A DNA stretch of 64,000 bases from Gracilimonas sp040117685 (GTDB lineage Bacteria; Bacteroidota; Rhodothermia; Balneolales; Balneolaceae), in NCBI RefSeq assembly GCF_040117685.2, contig NZ_JBEDYP020000014.1, forward strand, positions 248,001-312,000, in the 5' to 3' direction. Made by a program: the position numbers and the translations under genes. The notes under the pieces are model-generated. The model made no database searches. It saw nothing but the letters and a program-made list of their open reading frames with translations, and was not told the DNA's origin. Below are positions 55,660-63,429 of the stretch, piece after piece. Positions within the stretch are counted from its first letter, which is position 1, and each line of letters begins with the position of its first letter.

Positions 55660-56406
55660 ATGGTAGGTATAGAAACCTCACAACATGTAAAACTCAGCTA
55701 TGAGCCGGCCGGAGTGGGAGAACGCATCCTGGCCTTTTTCCTGGACGCTTTTTTTATCGGGATTTATTACCTGGTGGTGATATGGATTTGGGGGTATGTA
55801 AATGATATCGGCCCTTCCTCGGCCGGGAGTTTTGAGGATTCCATATGGGTGCTTTACATCGTACTGGTTCTCCCGCTTATGCTCTATCACCTGGTATCAG
55901 AGTTGGTATCCAACGGCTACAGTCTGGGAAAGAAGATTGTGGGAATCCGGGTGGTTAAGGTAGACGGAACGCGAGCCAATCTTGGAGGGTACCTGGTTCG
56001 GTGGATGTTTCGGCTGGTGGAAATTTCAATGACCAGTGGCGTGCTGGCTTTTGTGGCTATTTTGCTGAATGGGAAGGGACAACGCATCGGCGATATACTT
56101 GGTAAGACCTGCGTAATCAAAGAGCGTAAGAAAGTGAACCTGGATAATACACTGTACTCCAAAGTAGCTGATGCTTACGAACCCCGGTTTCAGCAAGTAG
56201 CTGAACTTACAGATAAAGACATCCGCATTATCCGGGAAGTACTCGATTCCCGTTCTCATTACGATTATGACAACTGGTTCCTGATGCTCCAAAAAACCCG
56301 CAAGAAAATTGAAGACCGCTTGGGGGTGGAAGATCATGGAATGAGCGGGGATGAATTCCTGCAAACCGTGATTAAAGATTACAACGCCATCCATGGAAAG
56401 GGGTGA
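55660..56406 (+). CDS. RDD-family membrane protein
   Basis: 248 residues. The RDD motif region is at the N terminus (YEPAGVGERILAFFLDAFFIGIYYLVVIW) with helices near 25-45, 63-85 and 110-135, and the Arg-x-Gly element KGQRIGDILGKTCVI. The C-terminal 90 residues are a soluble charged tail. RDD proteins are frequent companions of the SpoIIM/MoxR/DUF58 cluster, from which this gene is divergently transcribed across 117 bp. Function in the family is unclear. Confidence 0.88.
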   Translation: MVGIETSQHVKLSYEPAGVGERILAFFLDAFFIGIYYLVVIWIWGYVNDIGPSSAGSFEDSIWVLYIVLVLPLMLYHLVSELVSNGYSLGKKIVGIRVVKVDGTRANLGGYLVRWMFRLVEISMTSGVLAFVAILLNGKGQRIGDILGKTCVIKERKKVNLDNTLYSKVADAYEPRFQQVAELTDKDIRIIREVLDSRSHYDYDNWFLMLQKTRKKIEDRLGVEDHGMSGDEFLQTVIKDYNAIHGKG

Positions 56407-56425
56407 TGGAACATGAATGAAAGAA

Positions 56426-56534
56426 ATGGAACACGGATGAGGCGGATTGAGCTGATGACCACTGATTGGAGGTGTGTTTTCTGTTGTTTGTCAAACAGTG
56501 ACTATCCGTAGCATCAGTACTATCCGTGTTCCAT
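56426..56534. repeat. 109-bp repeat with 13-bp terminal inverted repeats, copy 1
   Basis: Perfect ends ATGGAACACGGAT (56426-56438) and ATCCGTGTTCCAT (56522-56534). The interior shares long stretches with copy 2 (57163-57270), e.g. GATTGAG near the left and TTTTCTGTT in the middle. No coding capacity. Together with copy 2 it flanks the M23 peptidase gene. Confidence 0.85.
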
Positions 56535-56677
56535 TAAATCGTAGGTTAACATTATTTTGAACCCTGATTTACCTGATTGAGGGAATACCTTGATGACTTG
56601 ATCTGATTGGGTTTGCTTTATATTGGTTTATTTCGCTATTTCAGTTAATTATTTATTCATAAACCAGGGGTCTAATT

Positions 56678-57163
56678 ATGAAAACTGTTGCTATTCTGAC
56701 GCTACTACTTTCGCTATTAAGTTTTGATCCGGCGGTTGTAGAATCTGCAAATAACGGAAGTGTTTCCTTCATTAACCCCCTGAATGATAAAGCGGTAGTA
56801 CTTTCGAACTTTGGAATGCGAACTCATCCTATTCTTCGGACACAAAAAATGCACAAAGGTATCGACTTCAAAGTTAGTGAAGGAGATAAGGTTTACGCTT
56901 CTGAAAAAGGAATTGTACTGTTTGCCGGCGAGAAGGAAAAGTTCGGTAACTTTATTATGGTAAAGCATTCAGATGGGTTTGTAACCCGTTATGCTCATTT
57001 AGGCCGTATTGACAAAGAGCTTTCCAATGGATCAAAAGTAGAAAAAGGTCAATTGCTGGGTTTAGCCGGAAAATCCGGACAGACGACCGGGCCGGTGCTT
57101 CATTTCGAAATTTTACTTGATGGCGAGCCTCAAGATCCATTGAAGTATCTGCCCCACGATTGA
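56678..57163 (+). CDS. M23-family (LytM) metallopeptidase
   Basis: 161 residues. A signal peptide (MKTVAILTLLLSLLSF...) and a compact LytM domain that starts at about 35. Zinc-ligand motifs HKGIDFK (H-x3-D) and LHFEI (HxE-like HFE) are present, plus VKHSDGFVTRYAHLGRI. The peptidase probably cleaves peptidoglycan cross-bridges in the periplasm or, if the sub-site changes, acts as an activator of amidases. It is a single gene bounded by the two copies of the 108-bp repeat. Confidence 0.93.
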   Translation: MKTVAILTLLLSLLSFDPAVVESANNGSVSFINPLNDKAVVLSNFGMRTHPILRTQKMHKGIDFKVSEGDKVYASEKGIVLFAGEKEKFGNFIMVKHSDGFVTRYAHLGRIDKELSNGSKVEKGQLLGLAGKSGQTTGPVLHFEILLDGEPQDPLKYLPHD

Positions 57164-57270
57164 TAGAACACAGATGAGAGGATTGAGCCGGTAATCGCTG
57201 ATTGAAGGTGAGTTTTCTGTTATTTATGAATCAGTGACCATTCGTACCATCAGTATTATCCGTGTTCCAT
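57163..57270. repeat. 108-bp repeat, copy 2
   Basis: Starts in the last base of the M23 stop codon. The right end ATCCGTGTTCCAT (57258-57270) is identical to that of copy 1; the left end ATAGAACACAGAT (57163-57175) differs from copy 1 at two positions. The central stretch shares the pattern GATTGAGC ... TTTTCTGTTRTTT ... CAGTGACYATYCGTA with copy 1. Confidence 0.85.
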
Positions 57271-57382
57271 TAGATGGTTATAAAGGGAAAGAATTTGAAT
57301 ATTGCTGGTTGGAAAAACAGGTAACCCATTTTGAAATATGCTGTATATTCTCCGTTTATTATCATCTCAGTAAAAACCATTT

Positions 57383-58822
57383 ATGCGCTATCTTCTTATT
57401 CATGCTCAGTTCGGGATCGTGCTTTTAAGTTTATCAATTACGGGCGGAGCATCTGCCCAAACGTCTGATACCCTTTTCTTTTCTTTAGACATGAATAACC
57501 CGATTTCTGAGGGCTGGCTCGAGCCGGACTCAGAAATGGTCGGTATTCGCGGTGATCAGCCTCCATTAAACTGGGGAACCACTTATTCGGCTTTCGATGA
57601 TGATAAGGATGGTGTGTATGAAGTCGCCGTGCCTTTTAATCTTAATGCCGACAGCCTGTTGATATCCTTCAAAATAAAAGTGGATGGAGCGCACAATCCG
57701 GATGATGGCTGGCAAGCGGGTCGAAATCATGATGTCACCATTTATAAAGGAATGGAAAATAAATTAAGCATCGCATGGGAAGATCGGCCTCCTCAACCAC
57801 CGGTTACTATAACCGGGAATCTAGAGATTGTCAGGGATTTTCAGGGTGAAAACCTGTTACCGCGAGACTTGTTTATTTACCTGCCTCCGGGCTACGAGGA
57901 AAGTGACCAACACTACCCGGTGTTGTATATGCATGACGGCCGAGCGTTGTTTGACGCTTCGGACATCGGACAGGAATGGAAAGTTGATGAAGCCGCAGAG
58001 GAACTGATCCAGTCAGGGGATATTGAACCGGTTATTATTGTAGGCATCGGTAACACGCAGGACAGAATTGATGAATATACACCCAGCAAGCAGGTGTGGA
58101 GGCATGAGCTGGAGCGTGTTTCACCTGCACAAGCACCCTCATTTCCCGGGGCCTATGCTGGAGACTATAAATCGACAGAAGGAGACACCATCCGGTTCAG
58201 AACAAAAGCAGACACCCTCTATGCCATGATTCCCGGCGGGGATTTTTGGCAGTCTCTGATCCTCAAAGCCAGGCATAATTTCTACCTGCCACAGGCCGGT
58301 ATCACGTTTGGTTTTTCTTTATCAGATGGTAAGGTTGATAAACTAATTGCAAGCAAGCCGTCAATAGGTGGTAAAGGGGATATGTATGGTGCATTCATTC
58401 TGAACAAGGTGAAACCATTTATAGATCAGAACTTCCGAACCAAGCAGGGGAAAGAGTTTACGGCTTTAGGGGGTTCTTCTTTGGGCGGCTTAATTACACT
58501 ATATCTCGGGCTCAATCACCCGGATGTATTTAGTAAGCTGTTGGTGGTTTCTCCTTCTGTTTGGTGGGATGGCAGAATGATCATCGATGAAGTTAAACAA
58601 TTGCCAGGTACTACTGGTCAGCATATCTGGCTGGATATGGGAACGGCTGAGGGTGAAGGTGCCGTAGATAACGCAAAAGCTTTACATCGGGCTTTAGCAG
58701 AAAAGGGGTGGTCAGCTCGAAATCTGAAATTTATTATTGAGGAAGGAGCTGCTCATAATGAACGGGCGTGGGCCAAGCGGGTACCGGATATGCTTCGGTT
58801 TTTATTTGCTACAGAAAATTGA
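57383..58822 (+). CDS. Secreted alpha/beta-hydrolase (esterase D/Fes-like) with an inserted domain
   Basis: 479 residues. A signal peptide ends near residue 26 (GASA-Q). An N-terminal beta-sandwich (about 28-135, FDDDKDGVYEVAVPFNLNADSLL) resembles a carbohydrate-binding-like domain. The hydrolase (about 140-479) has LFIYLPPGYEESDQHYPVLYMHDG, the nucleophile elbow GGSSLGG (about 366-372) and a likely acid-base end at GAAHNERAWAKRV. Between residues about 250 and 330 a DUF3471-like insert (YAGDYKSTEGDTIRFRTKADTL ... FGFSLSDGKVDKLIA) interrupts it. It probably hydrolyses an ester or peptide; the substrate is unknown. Confidence 0.85.
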   Translation: MRYLLIHAQFGIVLLSLSITGGASAQTSDTLFFSLDMNNPISEGWLEPDSEMVGIRGDQPPLNWGTTYSAFDDDKDGVYEVAVPFNLNADSLLISFKIKVDGAHNPDDGWQAGRNHDVTIYKGMENKLSIAWEDRPPQPPVTITGNLEIVRDFQGENLLPRDLFIYLPPGYEESDQHYPVLYMHDGRALFDASDIGQEWKVDEAAEELIQSGDIEPVIIVGIGNTQDRIDEYTPSKQVWRHELERVSPAQAPSFPGAYAGDYKSTEGDTIRFRTKADTLYAMIPGGDFWQSLILKARHNFYLPQAGITFGFSLSDGKVDKLIASKPSIGGKGDMYGAFILNKVKPFIDQNFRTKQGKEFTALGGSSLGGLITLYLGLNHPDVFSKLLVVSPSVWWDGRMIIDEVKQLPGTTGQHIWLDMGTAEGEGAVDNAKALHRALAEKGWSARNLKFIIEEGAAHNERAWAKRVPDMLRFLFATEN

Positions 58823-58836
58823 ATGAGATTCAATTT
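58816..58836. other. Small hairpin between convergent stop codons
   Basis: A 9-bp perfect stem (58816-58824 with 58828-58836) with a 3-base loop spans the stop codon of the hydrolase gene and reaches the last base of the ctaB stop. There is no T tract on either side, so intrinsic termination is not clear. Confidence 0.4.
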
Positions 58837-59741
58837 CAGACAAAAAACCGGTCCACAAATACAGCAATCCAAACCAGAGGAAGGTAGGCAATGGAGGCAA
58901 ACATCATCTTCTTGGCGTTGGCTTTCGTGCGATCTATCCCAAACTTGATGGTGTAGAAAAGAAAGCCCAATGCGAATACAATTCCTGCTACCAGAAAAAT
59001 CATACCCGAAATGTCAAACTGATACAAAGCAAAAGTAACCGGGAATAGAGACAGGGTGCAAACTAAGGACCAGAATACAGTTTTAATGCCTTTTTCGTCT
59101 TTGCGGGGCAACATCTTCAGTCCGGCGCTGGAATAGTCGTCTTTACACAACCACGCAATGGACAGAACGTGGGGTACCTGCCAGAAGAACATGATACCAA
59201 AGAGAAGCCACATTCCCGGTTCTGCAATATTACCGGTAGCAGCAGCCCATCCGCCAACGGGAGGCAGGGCTCCGGGAACAGCGCCAATGGCAATGTTGAT
59301 GGGAGAAACTTTTTTCATCGGGGTGTAAACGCCGAGATAAATCAGAGCCGTTGCAAAAGATACCGCTCCGGCAACAGGATTAACCAAGAGAATCAGGTAC
59401 ATTAAACCCGAGAAAATGAGGCTCAGGGAAAAGATCATCCCGCTTTTAGAATCGATGCGCTGATCAGGGAGCGGACGCTTGGATGTACGCTTCATCAATC
59501 CGTCGGAAGCTCGTTCAATAAATTGATTGTGGGCACCTGTTCCGGCAGCAATCAGATAAGTTCCTATCAAGGCGTGAATGAGCGTCACAAAATTGATGTT
59601 AGCCCCACTGCCGAGGATAAACCCTACCAGCATACTCACCAATACCGACATAGTGATGCCCGGCTTGGTCAGTTGGTAGTAATCGGTAATAACATCCGTA
59701 AAAGATCTCTTGATGAGAATGTTATCTTCGGCTGAATTCAT
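58836..59741 (-). CDS. ctaB: Protoheme IX farnesyltransferase (heme O synthase)
   Basis: 301 residues from the ATG at 59741 (MNSAEDN); an upstream in-frame ATG at 59783 is less likely. It transfers farnesyl to heme B, making heme O, within the inner membrane. UbiA-type polyprenyl-binding motifs: TDYYQLTKPGITMSVLVSM, NQFIERASDGLMKRTSKRPLP (N-x3-D-x4-R) and KDDYSSAGLKMLP. About eight to nine helices. Divergent from ctaA across 81 bp, so both heme A genes share a control region. Confidence 0.93.
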   Translation of the reverse strand: MNSAEDNILIKRSFTDVITDYYQLTKPGITMSVLVSMLVGFILGSGANINFVTLIHALIGTYLIAAGTGAHNQFIERASDGLMKRTSKRPLPDQRIDSKSGMIFSLSLIFSGLMYLILLVNPVAGAVSFATALIYLGVYTPMKKVSPINIAIGAVPGALPPVGGWAAATGNIAEPGMWLLFGIMFFWQVPHVLSIAWLCKDDYSSAGLKMLPRKDEKGIKTVFWSLVCTLSLFPVTFALYQFDISGMIFLVAGIVFALGFLFYTIKFGIDRTKANAKKMMFASIAYLPLVWIAVFVDRFFV

Positions 59742-59822
59742 GTAAATTTGATAGGTCGAAATAAATACGTTTACAGACACCAAATTTAAATATTATTCCT
59801 CATACTTCACAGTCTTTCAGCT

Positions 59823-60758
59823 ATGAAATTGAATGCATTTCAGAAAACAGCAATAACAACCGTTGCAGCAACTTTATTCCTGATTTTAGTTGGAGGGTTA
59901 GTGCGGGCCGCGGGGGCAGGGCTCGGTTGTCCCGACTGGCCTAAATGTTTTGGTATGTGGATACCTCCCACCACTTTAGCCGACCTTCCGGCGGGTTTTG
60001 ACGAGTCTCAATTTAATGTGTGGAAGACCTGGATTGAGTATGTAAACCGGTTGGTGGGAGTGGTCATTGGGTTACTGATTACAGCTACGTGTGTGCTTTC
60101 CATCAGGTATCGAAAAGAGAAACCTACCGTTTTTTACAGTTCTGTTGCCGCTTTTGTGCTTGTACTGTTCCAGGGATGGTTGGGTGGAGTAGTGGTAAAA
60201 ACCGGCCTGCATGCGGGTATGATTACGGCTCATATGTTAGTGGCAATGGTGATTGTTACAGTACTGCTTTATGCAACTTTTGAGGCCACAAGCGACCTGT
60301 TTAAGATCAGGATTGAGGAAAGTTTCCGAAAGAAAATGATTTGGACATTTTGGGTATTATTTGGGTTAACCATTATTCAGCTTGTACTTGGCACACAGGT
60401 TAGGGAAGCTATCGATGTAATTAAAAATACCCCTTTTGTGCCACCGCGAGGAACATGGCTTGAAAACATAAAGGGTATATTCCCCATTCACCGTAGTTTC
60501 TCATGGCTGCTGGTGATAGCTGCCGGATGGGTGTTTTACCTTATGAGAAAAGAGAATGCAGAAGGATGGGTAAAAACACTTGGCGATTTAAACGTTGCGC
60601 TGGTTTTTGTGCAGGTGTTTATCGGGATAGGTCTCAATTATCTGGCGATGCCCCGCGTGTTACAGGTACTGCATATAGTGGGAGTTGCAGTTATGGTCTG
60701 CACCCAGTTTCTGATGATTCTGATTCTGAGAAGAGGAGCTGTAACGAATAATGATTAA
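59823..60758 (+). CDS. ctaA: Heme A synthase (COX15/CtaA family)
   Basis: 311 residues with about eight membrane helices. It oxidises heme O to heme A for cytochrome c oxidase. The CtaA/COX15 signature GGLVRAAGAGLGCPDWPKCFG is at about residues 23-45, with the loop pair of cysteines CPDWPKC. Heme-ligand histidines sit in TGLHAGMITAHML, FPIHRSFSW and VLQVLHIVG. Divergent partner ctaB makes its substrate. Confidence 0.95.
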   Translation: MKLNAFQKTAITTVAATLFLILVGGLVRAAGAGLGCPDWPKCFGMWIPPTTLADLPAGFDESQFNVWKTWIEYVNRLVGVVIGLLITATCVLSIRYRKEKPTVFYSSVAAFVLVLFQGWLGGVVVKTGLHAGMITAHMLVAMVIVTVLLYATFEATSDLFKIRIEESFRKKMIWTFWVLFGLTIIQLVLGTQVREAIDVIKNTPFVPPRGTWLENIKGIFPIHRSFSWLLVIAAGWVFYLMRKENAEGWVKTLGDLNVALVFVQVFIGIGLNYLAMPRVLQVLHIVGVAVMVCTQFLMILILRRGAVTNND

Positions 60759-60828
60759 CGAAAAATGACGAACGACTAAGTCCTCAAATAACGAATAACG
60801 ATTTGAAATTTGGTGCTTGGATCTTAGC

Positions 60829-61149
60829 CTATAATCTTTCCAGCAAATCATTCAGAAAAACCTTGATCTCATTCAGGTCCTTTCTGGCTTCAGCACTGAG
60901 GGGAGGGGTGTCTTTTATCTCTCCGTCACGTAAAATCTCCTGAACACCTTCCGAACTGTATTTTTTGTCGTGCAGCAGTTCCTTGATCTTGAAGATGAGT
61001 GCCAGTTCCTGCTCTTTATACACTCTGTTTCCGGCGCTGTTTTTCTTGGGGCTCAGCTCCGTGTAAGTCTTTTCCCAGTTTCGTAAAACGTGGGGTTCAA
61101 GTCCGGTTAGCTTACTGACTTCACCCATTGAGTAATACAATTTTTTCAT
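60829..61149 (-). CDS. MerR-family transcriptional regulator
   Basis: 106 residues. A MerR winged-helix at the N terminus: YYSMGEVSKLTGLEPHVLRNWEK, then SPKKNSAGNRVYKEQELALIFKIKELLHDKKYSSEGVQEIL. The C-terminal tail is short and helical, with no visible ligand- or metal-binding domain. Small one-domain members of this group often regulate morphology or metabolic genes. It is convergent to ctaA and divergent from the GT2 gene. Confidence 0.9.
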   Translation of the reverse strand: MKKLYYSMGEVSKLTGLEPHVLRNWEKTYTELSPKKNSAGNRVYKEQELALIFKIKELLHDKKYSSEGVQEILRDGEIKDTPPLSAEARKDLNEIKVFLNDLLERL

Positions 61150-61229
61150 AGCAGACAGAAAGTGTATTTTAGAACGTTTTTAATGGCGTGAAAGTAAACC
61201 ATTTCTGAACATATATAAAAGAATACATT

Positions 61230-62180
61230 TTGGAAGATACACCTTCACAAACAAATATCGACATCAGTATCGTGGTTCCTGTTTATAATGAAGAGGAATC
61301 ATTGCCTGAATTAGAAAAGGCAATCAACAAGGCGTTATCGGCTGACTACAACTATGAAATCATTTTCGTGGATGACGGTTCATCAGATACATCGTGGCAA
61401 CAGGTACTTTCCATGGGAGCTGAGAAAGATTTTATTCATGGAATTGCACTCAGCCACAATTACGGGAAGAGTGTAGCCCTGCAGGCCGGGTTTGAGAAAG
61501 CAAAGGGGAGGTATGTGGTAACCATGGATGCTGATCTTCAGGACGACCCTAATGAAGTGCCGGAGATGGTACAAATGCTTAAAGACGGATATGATCTGGT
61601 GAGTGGATGGAAAAAAGAACGCCATGACCCAATTTCAAAAACTATCCCGTCCAAATTCTTCAATTTTGTAACCCGGAAGGTAGCCGGGATTGAACTGCAT
61701 GATTTTAACTGTGGCCTCAAAGCGTACAGAGCTGAAGTGGTTAAGAATATTTATCTGTATGGTGAACTGCACAGGTATATACCCATGCTGGCAAAGCGGG
61801 AGGGGTATACCAGGATTACAGAGAAAGTGGTTACTCATCACGCTCGTAAATATGGTAAAACCAAGTTTGGCCTGTCCAGGTTTATGAATGGTTTTCTGGA
61901 TCTGATTACAATTACATTTGTGCAGCGGTACTTACAAAAACCTATGCACTTTTTCGGGACCGTAGGAGTGTTGCTACTTGTAGCCGGAGGTGGGATCAAC
62001 CTGTACATGGCATTTCTGAAGTTTGTCTATGGTCAGGGAATTGGGGATCGCCCGCTCTTATTTCTCGGAATTTTGCTGATGGTAGTTGGGGTGCAATTTT
62101 TCTCAACCGGATTGTTAGGAGAGATGATTAACAAAAACAACGTAAAAGATCAGAAACCCCGGGTAAGAGAAATTATTTAG
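61230..62180 (+). CDS. GT2-family glycosyltransferase, dolichol-phosphate-mannose-synthase/GtrB-like
   Basis: 316 residues. The start is TTG at 61230, needed to keep the N-terminal strand DISIVVPVYNEEESLPEL. The GT2 motifs are FVDDGSSDTSW, MDADLQDDPNEVPEM (DxD-like catalytic site) and DFNCGLKAYRAEV. Two C-terminal membrane helices (about 235-255 and 270-292) match polyprenyl-phosphate glycosyltransferases (ArnC/GtrB type). It probably makes a polyprenyl-phosphate-linked sugar for glycan or lipid decoration. Confidence 0.9.
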   Translation: MEDTPSQTNIDISIVVPVYNEEESLPELEKAINKALSADYNYEIIFVDDGSSDTSWQQVLSMGAEKDFIHGIALSHNYGKSVALQAGFEKAKGRYVVTMDADLQDDPNEVPEMVQMLKDGYDLVSGWKKERHDPISKTIPSKFFNFVTRKVAGIELHDFNCGLKAYRAEVVKNIYLYGELHRYIPMLAKREGYTRITEKVVTHHARKYGKTKFGLSRFMNGFLDLITITFVQRYLQKPMHFFGTVGVLLLVAGGGINLYMAFLKFVYGQGIGDRPLLFLGILLMVVGVQFFSTGLLGEMINKNNVKDQKPRVREII

Positions 62181-62244
62181 CGGGTATAATTATCAAATTG
62201 CGGAAGCGTTTATCTTGTGTTCTGAAACTTAGACCAACACAACT

Positions 62245-62652
62245 ATGAGCCTGAAAAGTAATCTGTTTTTCATTTCAACATTTCTGTTCATCATGATGGC
62301 AGGGTGTGACGCAAACATCTTTGATTCCAATAAAGATGTTCAAATCCGGATCCAAAATTCATCGGAGTACACCCTCGAAAATATCAGGGTTTCATTTCCT
62401 GACGAAGAAGTGAGTTATGGAACATTAGAGCCTGCCCGAAGCAGCGACTACCGAAAAGTGAACAAGGCGTATCGCTACGCTTACATCGAATCAGAAATTG
62501 ATGGAGAGAAAGCCGTGCTGCAACCCATAGACTATGTTGGAGAAGATTTTCTTGATGAAGGAAAATACACCTATCAGTTATTTGTGATTGGTGAGTCCGG
62601 GCAAAGTGAACCCATGCGCTATTATCTGGGGTTAGAGCTCAAAAAAGACTGA
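62245..62652 (+). CDS. Small lipoprotein, unknown function
   Basis: 135 residues with a lipoprotein signal peptide (lipobox MAGC, Cys near residue 21). The remaining 110 residues look like one small beta domain (VQIRIQNSSEYTLENIRVSFPDEEVSYGTLEPARSSDYR, and DEGKYTYQLFVIG). No family recognised. It is followed by a hairpin that primarily terminates the tRNA operon but may also end this gene. Confidence 0.7.
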   Translation: MSLKSNLFFISTFLFIMMAGCDANIFDSNKDVQIRIQNSSEYTLENIRVSFPDEEVSYGTLEPARSSDYRKVNKAYRYAYIESEIDGEKAVLQPIDYVGEDFLDEGKYTYQLFVIGESGQSEPMRYYLGLELKKD

Positions 62653-62687
62653 TAAAAAAAGCCTTGTGAGTTTGATCACAAGGCTTT
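62651..62687 (-). terminator. Terminator of the tRNA operon (partly bidirectional)
   Basis: A perfect 12-bp stem (62658-62669 with 62676-62687), a GTTTGA loop and, on the minus strand, a T tract (A run 62654-62660). On the plus strand only a weaker T-rich tail (GGTGTTTT) follows, so it works best for the tRNA transcript. Confidence 0.9.
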
Positions 62688-62700
62688 GGTGTTTTGTATG

Positions 62701-62773
62701 TACCGCGTACGGGATTTGAACCCGTGCTACCGCCGTGAAAGGGCGGCGTCCTGGACCCCTAGACGAACGCGGC
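62701..62773 (-). tRNA. tRNA-Glu (UUC), copy 1
   Basis: 73 nt on the minus strand. Cloverleaf: 7-bp acceptor (GCCGCGT/ACGCGGT with one G-U), D arm, anticodon stem CCGCC/GGCGG around loop CTTTCAC (anticodon UUC) and T arm with TTCGAAT. Discriminator A; CCA is not encoded. Identical to 62917-62989. Confidence 0.97.
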
Positions 62774-62833
62774 ATAAAATATAGTCCATAAAAAAACCGT
62801 GGATGTTATATCAATCCACAGCTAATATAAAAG

Positions 62834-62908
62834 GGAGCCCGATGGGATTTGAACCCACGGCCTCTAGGGCCACAACCTAGCGCTCTAACCAACTGAGCTA
62901 CGAGCTCC
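62834..62908 (-). tRNA. tRNA-His (GUG)
   Basis: 75 nt including the G at position -1, which pairs with discriminator C, the hallmark of tRNA-His. Anticodon stem CTAGG/CCTAG around loop TTGTGGC (anticodon GUG); T loop TTCAAAT. CCA is not encoded. It is between the two tRNA-Glu genes. Confidence 0.97.
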
Positions 62909-62916
62909 ATTAATAG

Positions 62917-62989
62917 TACCGCGTACGGGATTTGAACCCGTGCTACCGCCGTGAAAGGGCGGCGTCCTGGACCCCTAGACGAACGCGGC
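62917..62989 (-). tRNA. tRNA-Glu (UUC), copy 2
   Basis: 73 nt, identical over its whole length to 62701-62773, with short shared flanks as well. Anticodon UUC in loop CTTTCAC. Confidence 0.97.
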
Positions 62990-63043
62990 ATTAATAAAAA
63001 TTCAATAAGTCAAAAAAAGAGCAACTCGTGTAAACCTCTTTAG

Positions 63044-63114
63044 AGGCGACAGGCGGACTCGAACCGCCGTACGAGGTTTTGCAGACCTCTGCCTAACCAC
63101 TCGGCCATGTCGCC
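63044..63114 (-). tRNA. tRNA-Cys (GCA)
   Basis: 71 nt, the usual length for tRNA-Cys. Acceptor GGCGACA/TGTCGCC with discriminator U; anticodon stem GAGGT/ACCTC around loop CTGCAAA (anticodon GCA); T loop TTCGAGT. CCA is not encoded. Confidence 0.97.
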
Positions 63115-63136
63115 TTAAGCAAAAGCTAAAAGCTAG

Positions 63137-63210
63137 TACGCCCGACAGGAGTCGAACCTGTAACCTACGCCTTAGAAGGGCGTTGCTCTATCCAGTTGAG
63201 CTACGGGCGC
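63137..63210 (-). tRNA. tRNA-Arg (UCU)
   Basis: 74 nt. Acceptor GCGCCCG/CGGGCGT (one G-U), anticodon stem ACGCC/GGCGT around loop CTTCTAA (anticodon UCU, reading AGA/AGG), T loop TTCGACT, discriminator A. CCA is not encoded. Confidence 0.97.
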
Positions 63211-63275
63211 TCAACTTACAATATGTCAAAAAAACAAGATTTTCCGACCCTTAAAACCGAAAAATCTTTCTTTAG

Positions 63276-63349
63276 TCGGGGAGACAAGATTTGAACTTGC
63301 GACCCTTCGCTCCCAAAGCGAATGCGCTACCGGACTGCGCCACTCCCCG
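63276..63349 (-). tRNA. tRNA-Pro (UGG)
   Basis: 74 nt. Acceptor CGGGGAG/CTCCCCG, anticodon stem TTCGC/GCGAA around loop TTTGGGA (anticodon UGG), T loop TTCAAAT, discriminator A. It is the first gene of the tRNA operon, 15 bp from the -7 promoter element. Confidence 0.97.
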
Positions 63350-63364
63350 TTCTTCGAAAGACTC

Positions 63365-63397
63365 CAAATATAGGACTTATTTCAGACGGTTGCCAAA
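63365..63397 (-). promoter_or_regulatory. Promoter of the tRNA operon (Bacteroidota type)
   Basis: Read on the minus strand: TTTG (63394-63397), 21 bp spacer, TATATTTG (63365-63372), then 15 bp to the 5' end of tRNA-Pro. This is an exact match to the -33 TTTG / -7 TAnnTTTG consensus of Bacteroidota. Confidence 0.7.
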
Positions 63398-63429
63398 TGA
63401 ATAAATTACTTTTTTCTAAAAATGGGCAT

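Noticed and set aside
56426..57270. Composite transposon carrying the M23 gene
   Set aside because: No transposase in or near the repeats and no target-site duplication that I can identify; reported as repeats only.
60759..60828. Short AACGA/ATAACGAA-like repeated words between ctaA and the MerR gene
   Set aside because: Repetition is irregular and only a few units long; too weak to call a repeat array.
62806..62991. 61-codon minus-strand frame over tRNA-His and tRNA-Glu
   Set aside because: Entirely explained by the tRNA genes, which fold as perfect cloverleaves.
62701..63349. Integrated element at the tRNA cluster
   Set aside because: No integrase, no partial tRNA copies and no att-like direct repeats beyond the two full tRNA-Glu genes.
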